Below, in pieces: positions 1 through 10,100 of a DNA stretch of 64,000 nt; position 1 is the first letter of the stretch; every line of letters starts with the position of its first letter. The notes beneath the pieces were generated by a model. The model had not been told where the DNA came from, did no database searches, and saw nothing but the letters and a program-made list of their open reading frames with translations. The stretch lies in NCBI RefSeq assembly GCF_005047635.1, contig NZ_SUKC01000003.1:62001-126000 (forward strand), given 5' to 3'. The stretch comes from Arthrobacter sp. CAU 1506. Lineage in GTDB: Bacteria > Actinomycetota > Actinomycetes > Actinomycetales > Micrococcaceae. A program made the position numbers and the translations under genes.

Positions 1-729
1 GGATCCGACAGCACGGTGGTCAGCTTCCCCGAACCTGCCCGGCGGAAGACCCGGCGCCGGCTGCTGATCGCGGCAGGCACCGTCGTCGTGCTCCTTGCCG
101 TCATGATGTCGGTCATTTTTCTATCGCCGGCGCTGGCGGTGAAGACCATCACCGTCGAGGGGACCAAACTGACCGACTCTGCCGCGCTGAGCGAGGCACT
201 GGAGCCGTTGAAGGGGATCCCCCTGGCGCGCGTCGGTGAACGGGAAGTGGCCGGCCACGTGGACCACCTTCCGGCGGTCGAGTCCGTGGAGGTCGTCGCC
301 AAACCGCCCTCCGAACTGCATGTCCGGATTATCGAGCACACCCCGGTTGCCGTTCTCAAGGACGGCAAGAAATTCGTGCTGATCGACGAATCGGGCAAGG
401 CGCTGGCCTCGGTCCGCAAACGCAGCGAGGCGAAACTTCCCTTGATCGACGGGGACAAGGCGGCCGAGGATCCCGACGTCTTCGCGTCCATCACCGGCGT
501 GCTCGGCGCGCTGTCGCCGGAGGTGCTGAAGCAGCTCGACCATGCCTCGGCCCGGTCAGTGGACTCGGTGGAACTCCAATTGAGCAACGGCCAAAAGGTG
601 CTGTGGGGCAACGCCGGGCAGCAGGAACTCAAAGCCACCGTGCTGCAGGCGCTGTTGCAGGCGAAGGGCGTCAAGGGCAAAGCCAGCGTCATCGATGTGA
701 GCACCCCCACGCGGCCGGTGACCCGCTGA
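1..729 (+). CDS. ftsQ: Cell division protein FtsQ, 5' partial
   Basis: The frame is open from the first base, so the N-terminus lies outside the window; about 242 residues are visible. FtsQ is a bitopic membrane protein that links early and late divisome proteins. Visible are a basic cytoplasmic stretch ending in RRR, one hydrophobic transmembrane segment (about residues 21-40), then a POTRA-type domain (VKTITVEGTKL, about 45-115) and the FtsQ beta domain with EHTPVAVLKDG. It lies directly upstream of ftsZ, the usual dcw order. The family call is firm; the true start cannot be seen. Confidence 0.93.
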   Translation, partial: GSDSTVVSFPEPARRKTRRRLLIAAGTVVVLLAVMMSVIFLSPALAVKTITVEGTKLTDSAALSEALEPLKGIPLARVGEREVAGHVDHLPAVESVEVVAKPPSELHVRIIEHTPVAVLKDGKKFVLIDESGKALASVRKRSEAKLPLIDGDKAAEDPDVFASITGVLGALSPEVLKQLDHASARSVDSVELQLSNGQKVLWGNAGQQELKATVLQALLQAKGVKGKASVIDVSTPTRPVTR

Positions 730-839
730 GACCCGTGAAGGACGGCCGGAAATATGCAGCAGCCGCCGATCGCGCGACACGCGGAGTCCGGTCATTGTGC
801 CAGCCCAACCTTCCGTCTAGCGTCTCGGATAGGAACTAC

Positions 840-872
840 TTGACATAACTCTAACCTTCAAGTTGAAGGTTA
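840..872 (+). promoter_or_regulatory. Candidate ftsZ promoter/operator: TTGACA plus perfect dyad
   Basis: In the 228-bp ftsQ-ftsZ gap there is a consensus -35 hexamer TTGACA at 840-845. Seven bases later comes a perfect inverted repeat, TAACCTTCAA-G-TTGAAGGTTA (852-872, 10-bp arms). The dyad covers the place where a -10 should be, and no good -10 is visible at 17 bp. This suggests a protein-binding site overlapping the promoter. Function is inference. Confidence 0.5.
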
Positions 873-957
873 AGGTTCAGGTGAAACTACCGGACCGGGT
901 ACCCGCCCGCTTCGGCAGAACTGATCAGTGCACAGACTCGAGCAAGGGACACAGGAC

Positions 958-2148
958 GTGGCAGCACCGCAGAATTACTTGGCCGTCATCAAAGTCGTCG
1001 GCATCGGCGGCGGTGGCGTGAATGCCGTCAACCGGATGATCGAGGTGGGGCTCCGCGGCGTGGAGTTCATCGCCATCAATACGGATGCCCAGGCACTGTT
1101 GATGAGCGACGCCGACGTCAAGCTCGACGTCGGACGGGAACTCACCCGCGGGCTGGGTGCCGGAGCGGACCCGGAGGTGGGCCGCAAGGCCGCCGAAGAC
1201 CACGCCGAAGAGATCGAGGAAGTCCTGCGCGGGGCGGACATGGTCTTCGTGACGGCAGGCGAAGGCGGCGGCACCGGTACCGGCGGCGCACCCGTGGTGG
1301 CCCGGATCGCCCGTTCGCTCGGCGCGCTGACCATCGGTGTCGTCACCCGGCCATTCACGTTCGAGGGCCGCCGCCGGTCGAACCAGGCCGAAACCGGCAT
1401 CGAGACGCTGCGCGACGAAGTCGACACCCTGATCGTGATCCCGAACGACCGACTGCTCTCCATCAGCGACCGCAACGTCTCCATGCTGGATGCCTTCCGG
1501 TCCGCCGACCAGGTCCTGCTGTCCGGCGTCCAGGGCATTACCGACCTGATTACCACGCCCGGCCTGATCAACCTTGACTTCGCCGACGTCAAGTCCGTGA
1601 TGCAGGGTGCCGGCTCGGCGCTGATGGGTATTGGCTCCGCCCGCGGAGAGGACCGCGCAGTCAAGGCCGCCGAACTGGCCATTGCGTCTCCGCTGCTGGA
1701 AGCATCCATCGACGGTGCACACGGTGTGCTGCTCTCCATCCAGGGCGGATCGGATCTTGGCCTGTTCGAAATCAACGAGGCCGCGCGACTGGTGCAGGAG
1801 GTCGCCCACCCGGAGGCGAACATCATCTTCGGCGCCGTCATCGACGATGCGCTCGGCGACGAAGCGCGGGTGACCGTCATCGCCGCCGGCTTCGACCAGG
1901 TGGACGTCACCTCCGCTGCCCCGACCCAGAAGCCGGCCGTGGCGCCGGCCGGTGCTCCCGCGGTCCCTGCGGCACAGCCCTCCGTGCCGGTTTCCGAACC
2001 GACCGAGCATAGCTTCGGCGGCATGGTGGCGCAGCCCGCACACATTCCCGCCGATGCAGGCTTCGACATGGACCTTCCGGCCATCGTTGAGCCGGACCTC
2101 AGCTCGGGCCGTGTCGACGACCTGGATGTTCCGGATTTCTTGAAGTAA
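958..2148 (+). CDS. ftsZ: Cell division GTPase FtsZ
   Basis: Tubulin-like GTPase that polymerises into the Z ring at midcell. The protein has the N-terminal [11 protein letters not shown] nucleotide motif, the tubulin signature [10 protein letters not shown] and the T7 loop [12 protein letters not shown] variable linker follows, then the conserved C-terminal tail LDVPDFLK that binds SepF and other partners. I place the start at GTG 958 (reading [15 protein letters not shown], 396 aa) because AAGGGAC lies about 10 nt upstream and homologues begin this way. An in-frame GTG at 928 is possible but less likely. A regulatory dyad lies upstream and pgeF follows after 22 bp. Confidence 0.97.
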   Translation: MAAPQNYLAVIKVVGIGGGGVNAVNRMIEVGLRGVEFIAINTDAQALLMSDADVKLDVGRELTRGLGAGADPEVGRKAAEDHAEEIEEVLRGADMVFVTAGEGGGTGTGGAPVVARIARSLGALTIGVVTRPFTFEGRRRSNQAETGIETLRDEVDTLIVIPNDRLLSISDRNVSMLDAFRSADQVLLSGVQGITDLITTPGLINLDFADVKSVMQGAGSALMGIGSARGEDRAVKAAELAIASPLLEASIDGAHGVLLSIQGGSDLGLFEINEAARLVQEVAHPEANIIFGAVIDDALGDEARVTVIAAGFDQVDVTSAAPTQKPAVAPAGAPAVPAAQPSVPVSEPTEHSFGGMVAQPAHIPADAGFDMDLPAIVEPDLSSGRVDDLDVPDFLK

Positions 2149-2170
2149 CCAGCCCAAGAAGGATTCGGCA

Positions 2171-2884
2171 GTGTTCTGGTGGAAGCAGCAGGTCCACACC
2201 GGTGTGTGGGCCGCTTTTACCGACAGCTCGGCCGGCAATTTGGGCCTCCATGTGGGGGATGACGCCGCCGCCGTGCGCCGTCGGCGCGGATTGCTGGAGG
2301 ATGCCCTGCAGGTTCCGGCCGGCTCGCTGCGCTTCATGAACCAAGTGCACTCCGCCGATGCCGCGGTCGTCGCAGCCGACGGTCCCGCTTCGTCGCAGCC
2401 GGCCGTGACGGCCGATGCGCTGGTAAGTCCCGACGGCGGGGCGCCGCTGGCCGTGATGGTGGCGGACTGCCTGCCGGTGGTGCTGGTGGGGACGCTGCCC
2501 GGCGGAGGCGCGGCCACTGCGGTGGCCCATGCCGGCCGCCGCGGCCTGCTGGATGGCGTGCTGGCCAACGCCGTGACGGGGCTTCGTGATGCGGGCGCCG
2601 CCGAACTGCAGGCATGGATCGGCCCGTCCATCTGCGGGGCCTGCTATGAGGTTCCCGAAGACATGCAGGCCGATGCCACCGCCCGGATTCCCGAGCTGGC
2701 GTCGCGGACCGCCTGGGGCACGCCGGCACTGGACCTCGCCGCCGGCGCCACGGCAGAACTGGCCGGACTCGGTGTGGAGGCGCACCGGGTGCCTGGCTGC
2801 ACCAGGGAAGAAAGCCGGTTGTACTCCTACCGGCGGGATCACAGCACCGGCCGGTTCGCCGGTCTGGTCTGGAAGGACGCATGA
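2171..2884 (+). CDS. pgeF: Peptidoglycan editing factor PgeF / YfiH laccase-domain protein
   Basis: A 237-residue protein of the multicopper-oxidase-like YfiH family. Members act as purine nucleoside-processing enzymes in vitro and correct misincorporated residues in peptidoglycan precursors. The metal-binding pattern is visible as NQVHSADA (His about 60), VADCLPVVL (Cys about 100) and VAHAGRRG (His about 120). The start GTG has AAGGA about 8 nt upstream. It overlaps the next gene by ATGA, so it is translationally coupled to the yggS-type gene, as in many division clusters. Confidence 0.88.
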   Translation: MFWWKQQVHTGVWAAFTDSSAGNLGLHVGDDAAAVRRRRGLLEDALQVPAGSLRFMNQVHSADAAVVAADGPASSQPAVTADALVSPDGGAPLAVMVADCLPVVLVGTLPGGGAATAVAHAGRRGLLDGVLANAVTGLRDAGAAELQAWIGPSICGACYEVPEDMQADATARIPELASRTAWGTPALDLAAGATAELAGLGVEAHRVPGCTREESRLYSYRRDHSTGRFAGLVWKDA

Positions 2885-3630
2885 ACAGCAACACCCGGAA
2901 GGCCGAACTCGCGGCGAACCTGGAACGAGTCCGGGCCCGGATCGCCCGGGCCGCCGCGGGCCGCCCGGCGGAACCGGACCTGATTGTGGTGACGAAGTTC
3001 TTCCCGGCCTCCGACGTCGCGCTGCTGCATGACCTGGGTGTGCGCGACGTCGGGGAGAATCGGGACCAGGAAGCTGCCGCGAAGGCGGCGGAGCTGGCCG
3101 GCCGCGGGCTGCGCTGGCATTTCATCGGACAACTGCAAACCAACAAGGCGAAGTCGGTGGTCCGCTACGCCGATCTGATCCATTCGGTGGACCGGCCGCA
3201 GCTGGTCCGCGCATTGGGCAAGGCCATGGCCACCGAGCAGGAACGGCGGCAGGCTGCCGGGCTGGAGCGGCGTGCGGCCCTCGGCTGCCTGATCCAAGTG
3301 GACCTTGACGAAACAGACCTGCCGCAGGCCGCCGGAACGGCGGCGCGCGGCGGTGCCCGGCCCGAAGAAATCCGCGCGCTGGCCACTGCCCTTCAGGAGA
3401 CCGAGGGGCTGACTCCGGCGGGGCTGATGGCGGTTGCGCCGTTGGGGGCAGACCCGGCCCGCGCCTTCGACCGGCTGGCGGAGTTCTCGCAACTGCTCCG
3501 GCAAGAGCATCCCGGGGCCGACATGATCTCGGCGGGGATGAGCCAGGACCTGGAAGCAGCGGTGGCCGCGGGCGCGACACACCTCCGTGTCGGATCAGAT
3601 GTCCTCGGACCACGACCGGCGGTGCGGTAG
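2881..3630 (+). CDS. YggS/YlmE-family PLP homeostasis protein
   Basis: A 249-residue single-domain PLP-binding protein with an alanine racemase-like barrel but no racemase C-terminal domain. The family buffers pyridoxal phosphate and affects amino acid and coenzyme A balance. The PLP lysine is in VVTKFFP near the N-terminus. The motifs GENRDQE and [13 protein letters not shown] are diagnostic, and GMSQDLEAA near the end corresponds to the phosphate-binding region. The start overlaps the pgeF stop (ATGA). It sits between pgeF and sepF, the standard ylm cluster order. Confidence 0.9.
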   Translation: MNSNTRKAELAANLERVRARIARAAAGRPAEPDLIVVTKFFPASDVALLHDLGVRDVGENRDQEAAAKAAELAGRGLRWHFIGQLQTNKAKSVVRYADLIHSVDRPQLVRALGKAMATEQERRQAAGLERRAALGCLIQVDLDETDLPQAAGTAARGGARPEEIRALATALQETEGLTPAGLMAVAPLGADPARAFDRLAEFSQLLRQEHPGADMISAGMSQDLEAAVAAGATHLRVGSDVLGPRPAVR

Positions 3631-3725
3631 CGTTTTGGCTAGGCAGGCTCTGTGCCGGACCCCATTTTCATGACCGGGGACCGCGCAAGGCAGACAGCAG
3701 CGCTGAAGACAGGATGGGAGCTACC

Positions 3726-4244
3726 ATGGCAGGCACACTGCGCAAGACAATGATTTATCTTGGGCTCGCCGATGGTGACGAGCACTACGAACCCGAGCAG
3801 CCGGACACGGCCGCTCGAGACGAGGAGCAGCCCGTGGACCAGCCCCGACAGGAGCGCCGTGCCGAGCCTGCAGCGGCACCGGTCAAGCCGGCTGCCGAGG
3901 AATACCGGGCACCGGTGACCCCGATCAAGCGCGCTCCGTCCGCCCGCGAGGATGCCACCGTGCTGCACCAGATCACCACCGTGCACCCCCGCTCCTACAA
4001 CGATGCCAAAGTGATCGGCGAGAGTTTCCGGGACGGCATCCCGGTGATCATGAATGTCACCGATATGGGCGAAGCGGAAGCCAAGCGCCTGGTCGATTTC
4101 TCTGCCGGCCTGGTCTTCGGCCTGCACGGTAGCATTGAGCGGGTAACCAACAAGGTTTTCCTCCTCTCGCCGTCAAGCGTGGAAGTGCTGGGTGAGGACC
4201 GCAAGTCCAGCGACCAGCAGGCCAGCTTCTTCAACCAGAGCTAG
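3726..4244 (+). CDS. sepF: Cell division protein SepF
   Basis: A 172-residue membrane anchor and bundler of FtsZ. The N-terminal [14 protein letters not shown] is the amphipathic membrane-binding helix. A charged proline-rich linker (about residues 18-75) is followed by the SepF fold with the ARRSYNDAK-type motif, here [13 protein letters not shown], and [10 protein letters not shown]. It ends in the characteristic FFNQS. The start ATG at 3726 is set by GGGAG at 3716-3720; an in-frame ATG at 3714 would lack a binding site. Together with the FtsZ tail LDVPDFLK this supports SepF as the main Z-ring anchor here. Confidence 0.95.
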   Translation: MAGTLRKTMIYLGLADGDEHYEPEQPDTAARDEEQPVDQPRQERRAEPAAAPVKPAAEEYRAPVTPIKRAPSAREDATVLHQITTVHPRSYNDAKVIGESFRDGIPVIMNVTDMGEAEAKRLVDFSAGLVFGLHGSIERVTNKVFLLSPSSVEVLGEDRKSSDQQASFFNQS

Positions 4245-4313
4245 CCTGCCGCACTTTCCGGGAGGCGTGCCGCCCGTCAAAATCCTTCTAGCGCTAGGAA
4301 TCGTGGAACAGGC

Positions 4314-4601
4314 GTGTCCATCATTTTCGTCCTGCTGTACCTGATCTTGATGTTGTTCCAACTGGCCTTGATCGTGCGCATCGTTTTCGAAGTCGTGCAG
4401 GCCTTCGCCCGGCGCTGGCGGCCTCGCGGCATCGCGCTGGTCGCGGCTTCCGTGATCTACACAGTGACCGACCCGCCGCTGAAGGGCCTTCGGCGGATCA
4501 TTCCGCCGCTGCGGATCGGCGGATTCGCGCTCGATCTCGCCTTCCTGGTGCTGTTCCTTGCCGTGACCATCGCGATGGCGGTTGTGGCGGGGCTGGCCTG
4601 A
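4314..4601 (+). CDS. YggT family membrane protein
   Basis: A 95-residue integral membrane protein with two hydrophobic segments (about residues 1-25 and 65-95) flanking the family loop YTVTDPPLKGLRRIIPPLR. YggT/YlmG proteins sit in division clusters between sepF and divIVA; their exact role is unsettled, with links to envelope and osmotic functions. The start is GTG. A rare CTAGCGCTAG palindrome (4288-4297) lies just upstream and may belong to a promoter or operator, but I cannot assign it. Confidence 0.85.
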   Translation: MSIIFVLLYLILMLFQLALIVRIVFEVVQAFARRWRPRGIALVAASVIYTVTDPPLKGLRRIIPPLRIGGFALDLAFLVLFLAVTIAMAVVAGLA

Positions 4602-4752
4602 CCGAAGGTGCGTTAGTGTTCGTCTCCGAAACGATATATTCTGATTCAGATATAGCTGGCGGATGTCCGTTGCACGGGGACTATTCGCTACCGTTGTTAT
4701 GAATCCAGCACGTTGCATTCATGACCCACACGAACCAGTATGAGGTGACCAG

Positions 4753-5418
4753 ATGGCTTTGACGCCAGAAGACGTTGTCAACAAGCGGTTCCAGCCGACT
4801 AAGTTCCGCGAAGGCTATGACCAGGATGAGGTTGACGACTTTCTCGATGAGATCGTCGTTGAACTCCGCCGGCTGAACCAGGAGAACGACGAACTTCGCA
4901 AGAAGCTGGCTGAAGCCACGTCGGGCCAGGCTCCGGAGGCCTCCGTGCCGGCCCCGGTCTCCGCCGCACCGAAGACCGAACAGGTCCGGGAACAGGTCAA
5001 GGAAGAGCCCAAGGTCGAGGTCAAGCCGAAGGAAGAGCCGAAGCCGGCTCCGGCCGCCGCCGCAGCTCCCGAAACCGACCGCTCCGCTACCGCCGAGTCG
5101 GCTGCAGGCGTGTTGGCCATGGCCCAGAAGCTCCACGACGAGTACGTCACCGCCGGCGTGGAGCAGCGGGACAAGATCATTGCCGAGGCGCAGCTCGAAG
5201 CCAGCAGCCTGGTCAATGACGCCGAAGAAAAGAGCCGCAAGACCCTGGGCAACCTCGAGCAGCAGAAGGCTGTGCTGGAGCGCAAGCTCGAGCAGCTGCG
5301 CGGCTTCGAGCGCGACTACCGCGCCCGTCTGAAGGCCTACATCGAAGGCCAGCTGCGCGATCTGGAAGCCCGCGGCTCCTTCGCTGCCCCCGAGGTCAAG
5401 GACAGCGCCGACGCGTAA
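4753..5418 (+). CDS. divIVA: DivIVA/Wag31 polar growth scaffold
   Basis: A 221-residue coiled-coil protein that binds curved membrane and recruits the elongation machinery at poles and septa in Actinomycetota. The N-terminal lipid-binding domain reads MALTPEDVVNKRF and GYDQDEVDDFLDEIV. A Pro/Ala/Lys/Glu-rich linker (about residues 60-110) and a long C-terminal coiled coil follow. GAGGTGA at 4741-4747 gives a strong ribosome binding site. The 151-bp upstream gap is AT-rich around 4632-4655 and contains a weak TTGCAC/TGTTAT pair, so its own promoter is likely. Confidence 0.95.
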   Translation: MALTPEDVVNKRFQPTKFREGYDQDEVDDFLDEIVVELRRLNQENDELRKKLAEATSGQAPEASVPAPVSAAPKTEQVREQVKEEPKVEVKPKEEPKPAPAAAAAPETDRSATAESAAGVLAMAQKLHDEYVTAGVEQRDKIIAEAQLEASSLVNDAEEKSRKTLGNLEQQKAVLERKLEQLRGFERDYRARLKAYIEGQLRDLEARGSFAAPEVKDSADA

Positions 5419-5437
5419 GCGCGGAAGGTAACTGACG

Positions 5438-5494
5438 GCCCTGTTCGACAGGGCTCCCCATGGCCGGCGCCGGGATCATCCTGCCGCCGGCCAT
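5438..5494 (+). terminator. Two consecutive hairpins after divIVA
   Basis: GCCCTG-TTCGA-CAGGGC (5438-5454) is followed by a 10-bp perfect inverted repeat ATGGCCGGCG / CGCCGGCCAT with a 15-nt loop (5460-5494). No long T-run follows. They lie between divIVA and lspA and probably terminate or weaken read-through. Confidence 0.5.
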
Positions 5495-5546
5495 TGCCTT
5501 TGGACACCGCAGCGGTGCCCCGGACGGCACTGAAGACGAGAGAGAC

Positions 5547-6179
5547 ATGTCAGAAACTCCACCGGCAGCTGATCCATCCAACGAAGGGGCGGCGGCCGAC
5601 GCCGGACAACGCAAGGGCAGCGGCCGGTTCATCCTGCTGCTGGCCGGGTGCGCGGCCTTCGCCTATGCCTTTGACCAACTGACCAAGTGGTGGGTCGTGT
5701 CCACCATGACCGAGGGGCAGATCACTCCGGTGCTGCCGCCGCTGTTGCACTGGCACTTCATCCGCAACTCGGGTGCGGCGTTCTCCATCGGCCAGGACCA
5801 CACCTGGGTGTTTACCCTGGTGATGTCGGCGGTAGCCATCGCGATCCTGGTTTACGCCCGCAAGGTCCGCTCCCTGTGGTGGTCGGTGGCGCTCGGCTTC
5901 CTGCTCGGCGGCGCGCTGGGCAACCTGACCGACCGGCTGTTCCGAGAACCGGCTTTCGGCGTCGGGCACGTGGTGGATTTCATCGCCTTCCCGAACTTTG
6001 CCATCTTCAACATCGCGGACTCCGCCGTCGTCGGCGCGGTCATCCTGTGGTGCGTGCTGACCTTCATGGGCATCGGCATGGACGGCACCCGGCAGACCGC
6101 CAAGACCGCGGACCGCACATCGGGCGGGGACGGGAAGCCGCTCGATGGGGGCAAGCCGGCAGGGGAGAGCGGTGACTGA
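5547..6179 (+). CDS. lspA: Lipoprotein signal peptidase II
   Basis: Membrane aspartyl protease that removes signal peptides from prolipoproteins after lipidation. The 210-residue form from ATG 5547 has a GAGAG ribosome binding site; the longer in-frame start at 5460 would run through a hairpin. Four transmembrane segments are visible. The family blocks are [18 protein letters not shown] (first catalytic Asp) and FNIADSAVV (second catalytic Asp). The first 30 residues and the last 30 are hydrophilic extensions common in actinobacteria. The stop overlaps the rluD start by 8 nt. Confidence 0.94.
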   Translation: MSETPPAADPSNEGAAADAGQRKGSGRFILLLAGCAAFAYAFDQLTKWWVVSTMTEGQITPVLPPLLHWHFIRNSGAAFSIGQDHTWVFTLVMSAVAIAILVYARKVRSLWWSVALGFLLGGALGNLTDRLFREPAFGVGHVVDFIAFPNFAIFNIADSAVVGAVILWCVLTFMGIGMDGTRQTAKTADRTSGGDGKPLDGGKPAGESGD

Positions 6180-7107
6180 CGACGTCAGGGTCGTCGAGCT
6201 GGACGCCGGGACGGCCGGCGAACGGGCGGACACGGTGGTGGCCGCGCAGCTGGGCATCTCGCGCACGGCCGCAGCGGCACTTTTCGGCGACAAACACGTG
6301 CAACTGGATGGCCGTGCCATAGCCAAATCGGCGAAGTTGCCGGGACAGGGAAGCCTGCGCATCACCGTCCCGGAGCAGCGGGATCCGCTCGCCGTCGTGG
6401 TGGAAGAGGTTGAGGATTTGAAGATTCTCGGAGACGAGGACGATTTCGTCGTCATCGACAAACCGGTGGGCGTGGCAGCGCATCCGTCGCCGGGCTGGGT
6501 GGGCCCCACCGTGGTCGGCGCCCTGGCTGCGCGCGGCTACCGGATTTCGACGTCGGGTGCGGCCGAACGGGCTGGGATTGTCCACCGGCTGGACGTGGGA
6601 ACGTCCGGCGTGATGGTGGTGGCCAAGACAGAACACGGCTACACGCTGCTGAAGCGAGCCTTCAAGGACCGCACGGTGGACAAGGTCTATCACGCCCTCG
6701 TGCAGGGACTGCCCGATCCGCTGGAAGGCACGATCGACGCGCCGATCGGCCGGCACCCCGGCTACGACTGGCGCTTCGCCGTCGTCGAGGACGGACGCCA
6801 TTCGCTGACCCATTATGAGGTCATCGAGGCTTTCGGCAAGGCCTCGTTGGTCGAAGTCCATTTGGAAACCGGCCGGACGCACCAGATCCGCGTCCACTTT
6901 TCGGCGCTCCGGCATCCCTGTGCGGGCGACCTGACCTACGGCGCCGATCCGAAACTTGCCGCAGCGCTGGGCCTGACCCGGCAATGGCTGCACGCCAAAA
7001 AGCTTGGCTTCCATCACCCCGGCACCGGGGAATGGGTCGAATACGAAAGCGAGTACCCGCAGGACCTGGCTTACGCGCTGCAGGCACTGGCCGAACACCG
7101 CGTGTAG
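6172..7107 (+). CDS. RluD-family 23S rRNA pseudouridine synthase
   Basis: A 311-residue pseudouridine synthase. An N-terminal S4 RNA-binding domain (about residues 10-75) precedes the RluA-type catalytic domain with [15 protein letters not shown], where Asp is the nucleophile. The C-terminal [12 protein letters not shown] block is also typical. I choose GTG 6172, which overlaps the lspA stop; the in-frame upstream start at 6145 lies inside lspA. Pairing with lspA is common across Gram-positive bacteria. The precise rRNA target (RluD versus RluC-like) cannot be read from sequence. Confidence 0.9.
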   Translation: MTDDVRVVELDAGTAGERADTVVAAQLGISRTAAAALFGDKHVQLDGRAIAKSAKLPGQGSLRITVPEQRDPLAVVVEEVEDLKILGDEDDFVVIDKPVGVAAHPSPGWVGPTVVGALAARGYRISTSGAAERAGIVHRLDVGTSGVMVVAKTEHGYTLLKRAFKDRTVDKVYHALVQGLPDPLEGTIDAPIGRHPGYDWRFAVVEDGRHSLTHYEVIEAFGKASLVEVHLETGRTHQIRVHFSALRHPCAGDLTYGADPKLAAALGLTRQWLHAKKLGFHHPGTGEWVEYESEYPQDLAYALQALAEHRV

Positions 7108-7131
7108 CCCGGACTGGCTGGCTCCGACACC

Positions 7132-7143
7132 TAGAATGAAACG
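7132..7143 (+). promoter_or_regulatory. Leaderless promoter of dnaE
   Basis: TAGAAT at 7132-7137 is followed by 6 nt and then the GTG start at 7144. Transcription would begin at or next to the start codon. No Shine-Dalgarno sequence is present. Confidence 0.6.
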
Positions 7144-10100
7144 GTGGCAGCAGTGACTTCTTCCAAGACCGGCAACGATTCCTTCGTTCATCTTCACAAC
7201 CACACCGAGTACTCGATGCTCGACGGGGCCGCGCGGCTGACGGACTTGTTCAGCCACACCGAGGAACTGGGCATGAACGCGGTGGCGACGACGGACCACG
7301 GGTTCGTCTTCGGTGCCTTCGATTTCTGGAGCAAGGCCCGCAACGCCGGGGTCAAGCCGATTGTCGGCGTCGAAGCCTACCTGACCCCGGGCACCGCCCG
7401 GGCGGACAAGACGCGCGTGCGCTGGGGCGACGGCGGACGCAACGACGTCTCCGGCGCCGGCGCCTACACCCACATGACCATGTGGGCCGAGACCACCGAG
7501 GGCATGCACAACCTCTTCCGCGCCTCGTCGCTGGCGTCGCTGGAAGGCTATCTGTACAAGCCCCGAATGGACCGGGACCTGCTGCAGACCTACGGCAAGG
7601 GCCTGATCGCCACCACCGGCTGCCCATCCGGCGAAGTCCAGACGAAGCTGCGGCTGGGCCTCTACAACGAAGCCAAGCAGGCGGCCTCCGACTTCCGGGA
7701 CATCTTCGGCAAGGAAAACTTTTTCTGCGAGCTGATGGACCACGGCCTGGACATCGAACGCAACGTGCAGACCGACCTGCGGAAACTGGCACGCGAACTT
7801 GGGCTGCCGTTCGTGGCCACCAACGACCTTCACTACACCCACGCCGAGGATGCGAAATCGCACGCGGCACTGCTGTGTGTGCAATCGGGCTCGTCGCTGG
7901 CCGACCCCAAGCGCTTCAAGTTCGACGCCGACGAGTTCTACCTGAAGTCCCCGGCGGAGATGCGGGCCATTTTCCGCGACGTGCCGGAAGCGTGCGACAA
8001 CACCCTGCTGATCGCCGAGCGCTGCAACGTGGAGTTCAACACCAAGGCCTCCTACATGCCGGTGTTCCCGGTGCCGGAGGGCGAGAACGAGGAATCCTGG
8101 TTCGTCAAGGAGGTCGAGAAGGGACTGCACTACCGGTTCCCGACCGGCATCCCCGACGACGTGCGTAAGCAGGCCGAATATGAGATTGGCATCATCCTGC
8201 AGATGGGCTTTCCCGGCTACTTCCTGGTGGTGGCCGACTTCATCAATTGGTCTAAGGACAACGGCATCCGGGTTGGCCCGGGCCGCGGTTCCGGCGCCGG
8301 CTCGATGGTGGCCTACGCGATGCGCATCACCGACCTGAACCCGCTCAAGCACGGACTGATTTTCGAACGCTTCCTCAACCCCGACCGCGTCTCGATGCCT
8401 GACTTCGACGTTGACTTCGATGACCGGCGCCGCCCCGAGGTGATCAAGTACGTCACCGAGAAGTACGGTGACGACCGGGTGGCCATGATCGTCACGTACG
8501 GCACCATCAAGGCCAAGCAGGCGTTGAAGGACTCCTCCCGCGTGATGGGCTACCCGTTCTCCACCGGCGAGCGGCTGACCAAGGCCATGCCGCCGGATGT
8601 CATGGGCAAGGGCCTGACGCTGAAGGAAGTGCACGATCCCAGCGCCAAGCGCTACGGCGAGGCCGAGGAGATGCGCGAACTGCTCAAGTCGGACGCAGAT
8701 TCCGCCAAGGTCTTCGAAACCGCCCTGGGCTTGGAAGGGCTGAAGCGCCAGTGGGGTGTGCACGCAGCCGGCGTGATCATGTCCTCGGATCCGCTGATCG
8801 ACATCATTCCGATCATGCGCCGGGAACAGGACGGCCAGGTCATTACGCAGTTCGACTATCCCACCTGTGAAGGCCTCGGCCTGATCAAGATGGACTTCCT
8901 CGGCCTGCGCAACCTGACGATCATCACCGACGCCATCGAGAACATCAAGATGAACCAGGACGTGGACCTGGATCTTGAAACGCTGGACCTCGACGACCGC
9001 GGGTCCTACGAACTGCTCGCCCGCGGCGACACCCTGGGCGTCTTCCAGCTCGACGGCGGCCCGATGCGGTCGCTGCTGAAGATGATGCGGCCGGACAACT
9101 TCGAAGACATCTCCGCCGTGATCGCCCTGTACCGGCCGGGTCCGATGGGCGCCAACTCGCACACCAACTACGCCCTGCGCAAGACCGGCCTCCAGGAGAT
9201 CACCCCGATCCACCCGGAGCTGGAAGAACCGCTGCGGGAAATCCTGGACACCACCTACGGCCTGATCGTGTATCAGGAGCAGGTGATGGCGATCGCCCAG
9301 AAGGTGGCCGGCTTCTCGCTGGGCCAAGCGGACATTCTGCGGCGTGCGATGGGCAAGAAGAAGAAGTCCGAGCTGGACAAGCAGTATGAGGGCTTCCACC
9401 AGGGCATGGTGGACCGCGGCTACTCCGAGGCGGCCATCAAGGCGCTGTGGGACATCCTGCTGCCGTTCTCCGACTATGCCTTCAACAAGGCACACTCGGC
9501 CGCCTACGGCCTGGTCTCCTACTGGACGGCCTACCTGAAGGCGCACTACCCGGCCGAATACATGGCCGCGCTGCTCACCTCGGTGGGCGACGACAAGGAC
9601 AAACTGGCGCTGTACCTGAACGAATGCCGCCACATGGGCATCACCGTGCTGCCGCCGGATGTCAACGAATCCGCGCTGAACTTCACCCCTGTGGGCAAGG
9701 ACATCCGCTTCGGCATGGGCGCCATCCGCAACGTCGGCGCCAACGTGGTGCACGCCATGGTGGCCGCCCGCGACGAGAAGGGCAACTTCGCCAGCTTCAG
9801 CGATTTCCTGCAGAAGGTTCCGGCCGTCGTCTGCAACAAGCGCACCATCGAGTCGCTGGTCAAGGCCGGCGCGTTTGACTCGCTGGGCCATCCGCGCCGC
9901 GCGCTGGCAATGATCCACGAAGAGGCGGTGGATTCGGTCATCGTGCTCAAGCGCAACGAGGCCGCCAACCAGTTCGACCTTTTCAGCGCGTTCGACGACG
10001 GCGGCGAAACCGCCGGCGGCCTCGCGGTGGATGTGCCGGACCTGCCCGAGTGGGACAAGAAGGACAAGCTAGCGTTCGAGCGCGACATGCTGGGCCTCTA

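Noticed and set aside
928-957. Earlier GTG start for ftsZ
   Set aside because: Adds ten residues absent from the usual FtsZ N-terminus, and the AAGGGAC site fits GTG 958 better.
6064-9918. 1284-codon open frame on the minus strand opposite rluD and dnaE
   Set aside because: Antisense frames stay open in high-GC coding DNA because of third-position bias. The predicted protein is His/Val/Gly-rich with no recognisable domain, and dnaE is unambiguous.
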